Shown here in pieces: positions 57,450 to 64,000 of a DNA stretch of 64,000 nt. Numbering within the stretch: the first letter of the stretch is position 1; every line of letters begins with the position of its first letter. The notes beneath the pieces were generated by a model, which was given only the letters and a program-made list of their open reading frames with translations, was not told the origin of the DNA and did no database searches. Source of the stretch: Allodiplogaster sudhausi (lineage: Eukaryota; Nematoda; Chromadorea; Rhabditida; Diplogasteridae); assembly GCA_945643635.1 (NCBI GenBank), contig CALZFC010000013.1, positions 1,027,001-1,091,000 of the forward strand. The letters are read 5' to 3'. The position numbers were made by a program, and so were the translations under genes.

Positions 57450-59968
57450 TCACAGCTTGATGAACTGAGACAATGACAACAAATGTTGTAGACGGGAAGC
57501 AGTACCGCGTCCGTTACTCACAGCAAGATTTCGCCGGCGCTTCTTCTGCCTCATCGTAACATTTTCCGTCTTGTACTGGTCAAGGCGAAGATTCTGTGAC
57601 TCCGCGCTTTTGCATTCGTTGTCCCACTTGGTTGCGTGACGAAGAATACCTTCAGTCAACTCCCTCATAGATGCTTTGGCCGGAATATCCTGTAAACCGA
57701 ATAATAAATAGCAAGCTCAAAGATGGAATTATAAATGCTTATAAATTATTTATTAGAATAAATTACAAAACAGTAAATCATTTACAAAACCAATGTTAAT
57801 TATAAATGCTTTTAAAGTAGTGTAAGTGAACGATTAGGCAAGCTTGTCTTTTGGTAAACTTTAATAATTTACATAGACGATTTAAAAAATACTGACACAT
57901 AAGGAAGCATTGAACGATTCCTGCGGACTGTTGGTTATCGGCTCGTTCTGCAGTATTCTCTGCTCAACGCTCCACTCGTCCTCGTCGTACTCAGCCCTGA
58001 CTGGCCATCCATTAACCATTCCGACATATACGCGCCCAACGTAGTCCAGAAGTGCTGAAGATATTTTATTGTTAAAAAACACCTGATGAAATTCAAGAAA
58101 TAGCGTTTAAATTTTCGAATTTTTAACCAAATGATGAGAAAGCATGTGTTTTAGAGAGGAACTATTTCAATTTTGTGAACCTTTAAATGCCGGGTTGGTC
58201 GCTGATACATGCCCGCAAAGCGCCGAGAAGTACCCATGCAGCTCCATACTGGGCACAAAAGCGAGAGCGCAGGTTGCCCGAACGATCTCCTTTCCAGTGA
58301 CAGAGTTGTAGGATCGGACAAGGCCCTCTAGCAAAAAAAATCTGTTCAGACCGAACACAATAAAAAAAAATGCATTACTTCTCATCTTATTAGTGCTAAC
58401 TTTTCCACGATATGTTACAAATAATAATCTTGTATGATAATGATAACATGTTTAATGCGAAAGAAATGGCACACCTGAACACATCTCCAGATGTTCTGTG
58501 TAAAGTGGAAGAAGCATCTTCGTATCGCCACGGCTGGGAATACGGTAGATGCTGAAGATGAGATGGCCTTTTCGAAATCCAATAAAAGCTTACAGATAAT
58601 TTGTAAATTCAAAATCGGTGCTGATAAACTTAATGAAAAATAACCAAAAATTGTTTAACAAACTAACTCACCACAAGACAATGTAACCGGCGGGCAAAGC
58701 ACTCCAAGCGCCTGGAGAGTTCGGAATACTTTCTCGTAGTCGCGAGCAGCCTTTCCTTGAAGTAGACAGAAGGCAGACGGCACAAACAGTCGTCCGATCT
58801 GCAAATGAAAAAAATTTGGAGAAAAAATAAGTAATCCGCTTCAAATAAGTCGGAACTATTCTCTTTAAACAAAAAATAATATACTATCTAAGTATGTTTA
58901 TACTATATAAGTATGGTGGAGTCACAAACCATTACTCCAACGATGAGGCACTGTTTCCAAGGTGTCTGAGTGATGCGGAAAGTTCCATCGACGGCCCAAG
59001 CATGAAAATCATCCAGTCTTCGTAGACCTTCTGTCGTAGCGAACAGCAGAAAGCCATCACTGCTCGAGGTCGACGAGTTGTGGCGGCAGAATGGAGAACC
59101 TAACAATGTCCTATTGAATTAAGTTCAGCATTTTATTAATTGTTTATGCGTTTCCAAGAGTGGTTGCATGGGTGTGTATGGATAGTACGGTGAAGAGCTG
59201 CCTTGATTTGGTGCGGCACGAGCGGTTGCCTTCATAAGTGCTCCCTTACTCGGCATGTAAGGAGCCAAGTTAGCAGGTGAATTCGCAACGGCAAGCCTTA
59301 CTGCCTCTGCCGTTGGCAATGTTTGGCGGAAAGTTTTCGCAAACTTTCTGACAGTGTAGTTCTGAAACAATAGGGCATTATACCAAAAATTCCAAACTGT
59401 AGCATTCCCCCTTGAAATTTAACAACATTTTATGATTTAGGCCGTAGGCCCTAGGCCAACATCCTTTTTCATAACATGCATTCTCATATACCAACAATGA
59501 CTGTTTAAAATTAGTTGGCGGGGTAGGCTTTAGGAAACAAAATATAATTAACCTCCTCAGGAAAATCGGGCGGTGAATGGTTATGAGCTTTTCCAGCTAG
59601 TGATGCAACGTCATCTTCGACGATCCCCATTGCTGAACAGGTTCTTACAACGCACCTGAACTGTTACTATCCTTGTTGAATAGGAATCGACTTTTTAAAC
59701 ATACATTTACATTACGAATGAATATGGGAATTGGCAGTGCTAGTAAGGAAATCTAAAGGGAAAATTTTGTCGAACCAGACACTGGTCGAACCGTCAGCTC
59801 TGATACGAGCAAATCTGTAGCTGAACAGGTCGCAGTCCAGCCACACTCTCTTCCCCTTGGTGCTCCGTAACGTACTGCTGGGCAGACTAAAAATAAACAT
59901 CTAATCAAATCCAGCGACACAATCAAGGGAAAGATACACACAACAGCTAACCGTCTAGGCACAGCCAT
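57450..59968 (-). CDS. FLYWCH zinc-finger/MULE transposase-type protein
   Basis: Product of a Mutator-like element or a gene domesticated from one. An N-terminal FLYWCH finger spans two exons: STKGKRVWLDCDLFSYRFA with the tryptophan in SVWFD, then RCVVRTCSAMG and the histidines in KAHNHSP (59670-59560). A linker follows (VRKFAKTFRQTLPTAEAVR). The MULE catalytic domain has AVDGTFRITQTPWKQ (59000s), LFVPSAFCLLQGKAARDYE (58802-58673), LLDFEKAIS and CFFHFTQNIWRCVQ (58596-58475). After it come GLVRSYNSVTGKEIVRATC and VGRVYVGMVNGWPVRAEYD and a basic tail (QKKRRRNLA). These are the DDE-type motifs (D of VDGTF, D of LLDFEKA). About nine exons with GT-AG borders, no internal stop found. No terminal inverted repeats located. 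Confidence 0.75.
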
Positions 59969-60369
59969 TTCACTTTCCCGACTTCGCTAAGAATGCTGGT
60001 TCCCTGAAGAATTATGATAAATCAAAGGATTTTAATATGTTAAAATGCATATTTAAAACAGATTCATTTCGTATTAACAGCATGATGTGCATTTTTAAAA
60101 TTTGTTCATTTTGTATCTGATTAGCCGGGTGATTCGGGAGAGAGCTAAACGCAATTAAACTAATACAATGGGTCGACTCAAGAAAAATTATTATAATCAT
60201 TAAATCAAGCAAAAGGAACGAGAAATAAAACTTCAGTCACATGCGCAGTCAAAAACTTCAATTTGCAGGTCCCACGGTTACCTAATGGCGATGAGTCAGT
60301 AAAAAACGCAGATCGAAATTTCATGCAATTTGGCCAATAAAAATTAATGCGAATTTACAATATGCGATT

Positions 60370-60590
60370 ACGTGCGCAAGTGTCTTTGTGCGCAAGTGTC
60401 CTTGTGCGCAAGTGTCCGTGTGCGCAAGTGTCTGTGCGCAAGTGTCCCTGCGCGCAAATGTCCTTGTGCGCAATTGTACTTGTGCGCAAGTGTCCTTGTG
60501 CGCAAGTGTCCTTGTGCGCAAGTGTCCTTGTGCGCAAGTGTCCTTGTGCGCAAGTGTCCTTGGGCGCAAGTGTCTGCGTGCAAATGTAGT
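60370..60590. repeat. 16-bp minisatellite (about 14 units)
   Basis: Tandem units of gtgcgcaagtgtcctt with a few variants, each containing the palindrome TGCGCA. Because 3 x 16 = 48, all frames stay open with a 16-residue period (for example VRKCPCAQVS), which explains the overlapping frames on both strands. Confidence 0.93.
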
Positions 60591-60694
60591 CCACCCGACA
60601 TATCTTGCACTTCCGCTTAATTTATGGATTGATGATGCAGCGATTGATTGAGGCTCACTTCGATCCACCGATTCAAATTTCGCTATTTTCACAG

Positions 60695-61037
60695 TTCTTG
60701 TGCGGCGAGTGGTCGACTCGACGACATTGTCAAGCTGCTTACAACGGGTGTATCCTGGATGTTCTTTCCTCTTGAAACAATTTTTTGTATTCCTTTTGAT
60801 CTATACTTCTTTTCTCAAATATTTCCATCATCGTTACATAGGCTACTGCTAGTTACCGCTGTAAATTTACTCTCTCTCTTTCTCTGTCTCTATCTCTCTC
60901 TCTCTCTGTCATTCCCTCTCTCTCTCTCTCCCTCTCTCTTTCTCTTCTTCCCTCTCTTCTCAATTTCAATTGAAGTTACCCCTCCAGAAGGCCAAGATGA
61001 CGTCATCGAGAAGGATGCCAAATGGCTTAGGCACTGA
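60695..61037 (+). CDS. Homologue of the array GHDDVIKKD gene (3' end)
   Basis: Two plus-strand exons: 60695-60747 (SCAASGRLDDIVKLLTT; phase 2 in, phase 1 out) and 60976-61037 (TPPEGQDDVIEKDAKWLRH, stop). The last exon is 62 nt, enters in phase 1 and follows acceptor caattgaag, exactly as in the array. The 228-bp intron also contains a CT tract. The downstream flank (ctttgctcgattagaag) matches the array gene in reverse orientation. Upstream exons are not found, and the minisatellite lies just before. Function unknown. Confidence 0.5.
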
Positions 61038-61099
61038 ATTAATTTTATTTATTTTAATTTCAAAAAACTAATATGTCACTTCTTTGCTCGATTAGAAGA

Positions 61100-62500
61100 G
61101 ACGTCTGTAATATAAAAGCATTTCAAATATTTTAGTTATGTATGTGTTTCAAATATTTTAGTTATGTATGTGCATGCATTAATTTCCACAAATTTCCCTT
61201 TATCATTGTCATTGCTAGCTTGGCATTTGTTTGAAAATGGCAACAAATAAGAGAGGGCGTAGTGGTCGTGGAAGTGATCTGAAAATTAAGTTACTTTATA
61301 ATTAATATTAGTAAATTGAAATTGAATAAATGAACGTATAACTTTCGATCAATCAGTCTTTCTTGTGCCAGGATTAGTCGAAAAATAAAATAATCATTGC
61401 ATCATAGCATATCAGGTTGCTTTCGCGTCAAAGCAATGTATATTATCGCAGTTTTTGAGATGTTTACCGATATGTACGTCGTTGGGTTAAAAAAAAGAAT
61501 ATAAATATAAATAACTATTTGTTGACCAGCTCGACATTAACAATAAGCATGCGTCGAGGTCGGCGCGTTTTTTGTTAAACATACAGATGTAGATATCAAA
61601 ATTGGTATAACGGCAAGCGATCTGCGATAATTTAGCGAGACATACGGGCACGGAAAATCGCGTTGCGGCCAGAAAATCAAGGATAACGGGTTCACCCTCG
61701 CTTTTTCTGTTCACTTTGCGTGACTGTACAAGCTCATGCTTTTGATTTCAACTATTTTCAAATGTTGTACACTTACTGCCAATTTGTAGTTTGAAAATTA
61801 AATAACTGAAGACTTTTAAATGAGGCAAACGCGCTCATTTCCAGGGAGCATTCCTACCGTTTTGTGCTTTCACCCTCAGAGGTCTTTTCAGTGGCATGCC
61901 TTAAAAAAAGTTCTATTCCGCTGTCTTTCCCACGCTATCTCGTCTATCTTTTTCTCATTTTACTATCCATTTTTAAATTTATTTTATTCTTCCTTCTCGT
62001 CTTTGCCCCCGGGCATATCTGTAATTTGGGGAAGAAATTAAAATAGGCATCGCTTTAGTTTCATGCTCAGAAAGCTTATATCAAACCATTGCACAACAAT
62101 TCTCATTAAGATCTTTCTGAGTTTGGCAAAACCGCCGGAGAATACATTTGATCACAATTTTATTTCTCATAGACAGTCTTTCAAATCAGAACCAAGAGAA
62201 CAGGAAAACAATTATTTTCTTATTTTTCCACCCTCAACCTTGCTGGAAAAGAAATTAAGGCAAATACTTGCATCTAAGTTAGGTGTTCTTGTTTTTTGAG
62301 GATGCGTTATTAATTTCTTGATGTCCATGTTTTGTTCCGCTCATTCTCGATTTCTCCCTCGCTCTTTCTTCATCCGTCCTTTTTTCTGCCATCGATTAAA
62401 CACCCGAGCAAATGCACATGCCGTTCATGTCCGGATGTTCGTCATAATGATTGCCGCAAGATCTGTAAATAGTTCACCCAAGACGTAGCATTTTTCTTAC
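61100..62500. other. AT-rich intergenic stretch
   Basis: Contains a short exact repeat (tttcaaatattttagttatgtatgtg twice near 61120-61170) and several frames of 60-80 codons without recognisable content. Nothing supported as a gene. Confidence 0.4.
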
Positions 62501-62509
62501 ATTTCTTCA

Positions 62510-62570
62510 TACCACGCGGTTTTGCATACTCGTCTGCCATGAAATCAATCATATTTTAGGATCTCGTGGA
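62510..62570. repeat. Dispersed repeat, copy 3
   Basis: Contains acgcggttttgcatactcgt and aatcaatcatattttagg, as in copies at 52735 and 53345. Confidence 0.5.
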
Positions 62571-62584
62571 TAATCAATGCTTGT

Positions 62585-62735
62585 TTAAGAGGTATTACGG
62601 TAATTTCTGCTTGCTCGAAAGCATCTTCGATGGATCTTGCCGATCATTGGATTGCTGTCCGAGATGAGCTGATCGTTCACGAAACGGCAGGAGTTGAGTT
62701 GCGCAAAGAGGAAGTGAACAGAATTGCCGTTTCCA
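62585..62735 (-). CDS. Orphan minus-strand terminal exon
   Basis: Open block with strongly gene-like codon use (C or G at many third positions) reading HFLFAQLNSCRFVNDQ through SNPMIGKIHRRCFRASR to a stop at 62585. Upstream it runs into a GA/CT tract (62740-62940) that is open by chance, so the true 5' border is unknown. No family recognised. Confidence 0.35.
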
Positions 62736-62739
62736 TTTG

Positions 62740-62759
62740 ATAGAGAGAGAGAGAAAGAC

Positions 62760-62792
<33 letters not shown>

Positions 62793-62940
62793 AAAGGAGA
62801 GAGAGGGAAGAAAGAGTGAAGAGGGCGAGAAATTGAGAAAGTGAGAGTAAGAAAAAGAGAGAGAGAGAGAGAGTGAGAGTAAGAAAAATAGAGTGAGAGC
62901 GAGAGAGAGAGAGAGAGAGAGACAGAGAGAGAGAGTGGGA
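62740..62940. repeat. GA-rich tract
   Basis: Purine repeat with gagagaaagacag motifs, similar to those in the array units. Confidence 0.85.
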
Positions 62941-62949
62941 GGATGAAAG

Positions 62950-64000
62950 AAAGTCTGTTATTTCTAAATTCTACCAAATATTATTTCCCCTCTTTGGCAT
63001 TATAAAATCGAAGAGCGCATTCGAAAGTTATTTATTAAGTATAAAGTTAGGTTATTGAAAGCGCCGTATTTTGGAAATTTGATCATTGTTATGTTTTACT
63101 AGCTACAACTACACATATTTTTACCTTTTTCAAGTCTTCACTTAGTTAATTTATATTTTATAAATTGGCAATTATTGTTCAACGTTTGAAAAGAATGGAA
63201 AACTAAATTTGTTAATGCATTGTTAATTCTTCCTCCCATCCTTTAAACGGATTTATTAGCAGAGTTCAAATCATTCAAAGCCATGTAAATGGTTAGCAAA
63301 CATAAGGCTGTTTACAATATAAAAATGTCTTTTGGAATACTTTTCAAAATTATATTAATTATATATTATTGTCGTCCGTCCGTCTAATCAGTCTAATCGA
63401 AGAAGACCGTCAAATCGAATATTTAGATGTACTTCTCGATGTGTCCGAAAGAGCAATGAAAATTTAAAAAAAAGGCTACGAAAGGATCCGTCAAACACGC
63501 AATGGCATTTTACAATTTCGGCTCTCAAAATCAGCCATTTTTTACTTCGCCGCATGTTGTTCGATTTTTTTTCAGTATGAAGTCATTTCCAAGTTTCACC
63601 GGGTATTCTTTTTTATACGATGGAAAACTCGAAGTGTTCATAGAAGAGAAGAATCCGTGTCAAAATTTCCTCCTCCGCCGTCTCTCCCTTTGTGCAGTCT
63701 TGCCGATTGAACTAACCATGCGAATTGGCGAGTTGCAGGCTCGATGATCAGGTTTATATTTTAATGTTTTTTTAATCCGTAAATTATATTAATGAATCAC
63801 AGTTTTTGTCTGTTTGTTCTGAAAATTAAAAAAGGAGAAAAACGTCGTCATTATAAATATTTCAAGGAATTAAATTTAAAAGAAATAAATATATGAATAT
63901 TGATTACGAAAACGACGGTAATATTGACTGCTGTTCAATTGAAAGGAGCACGAAACGCAACATGTTTTACGTGTTCATACTTTCAATTTTTCGACCATTT
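62950..64000. other. AT-rich sequence to the window edge
   Basis: No gene supported. A frame at 63502-63747 (81 codons) lacks domains and a convincing context. Confidence 0.4.

Noticed and set aside
60347..60692. Five overlapping frames of 80-123 codons on both strands
   Set aside because: Consequence of a stop-free 16-bp minisatellite.
63640..63750. tRNA-like A box on the minus strand
   Set aside because: tagttcaatcgg matches the A box, but no B box or cloverleaf follows.

Overview
The window looks like nematode nuclear DNA. It has short introns (about 32-60 bp) with nematode-style splice sites, two 7TM chemoreceptor genes of nematode-type families, a FLYWCH/MULE gene, a CR1/Jockey-like LINE, hAT and Tc1/mariner-type MITEs, abundant (GA)n/(CT)n tracts, and secreted GH5 cellulases. 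Intron-containing GH5 cellulases in nematodes are known from plant-parasitic groups and from diplogastrids such as Pristionchus. Which lineage this is cannot be settled from the window alone.

Region 1 (1-35505, resuming at 40261-41830) is a direct tandem array of ~8.5-kb units. Position 1 lines up with 8501, 17013, 25496 and 33970, giving periods of 8500, 8512, 8483 and 8474 bp. Each unit carries one minus-strand GH5 cellulase (three exons, 329 aa, signal peptide, both catalytic glutamates) and a decayed second copy of the cellulase 5' flank. It also carries a 98-134-bp hAT MITE with an 8-bp target duplication, very long CT/GA tracts, and spliced coding blocks of genes I do not recognise. These blocks are a minus-strand alanine/serine-rich gene, a minus-strand gene ending in a 62-nt exon with a GHDDVIKKD motif, and a plus-strand orphan exon. 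The middle three copies encode identical cellulases; the flanking copies differ slightly.

Region 2 (35506-40260) is a 4.75-kb insertion in the last unit. It has ~975-bp inverted terminal arms that include a tRNA-like Pol III promoter and the start of a LINE ORF. The interior is a broken LINE (endonuclease and reverse transcriptase), itself interrupted by a 735-bp hAT element. Just beyond, a 441-bp TA-flanked MITE sits in DNA whose empty site is preserved in the other units.

Region 3 (41.8-52.1 kb) has an orphan 153-aa gene, an Srsx-like chemoreceptor (minus) with an inverted, broken duplicate about 1 kb away, and a truncated, frameshifted cellulase paralogue fused to that duplicate. It also has an inverted repeat built from cellulase 5' flank, and a Str-superfamily chemoreceptor (plus). 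Region 4 (52.1-64 kb) has dispersed repeats, a GC-rich hAT-like element, an apparently complete FLYWCH-MULE gene (59968-57450, minus), a 16-bp minisatellite, a plus-strand homologue of the array gene with the 62-nt terminal exon, and one further orphan exon. No rRNA gene, CRISPR array or convincing functional tRNA was seen.
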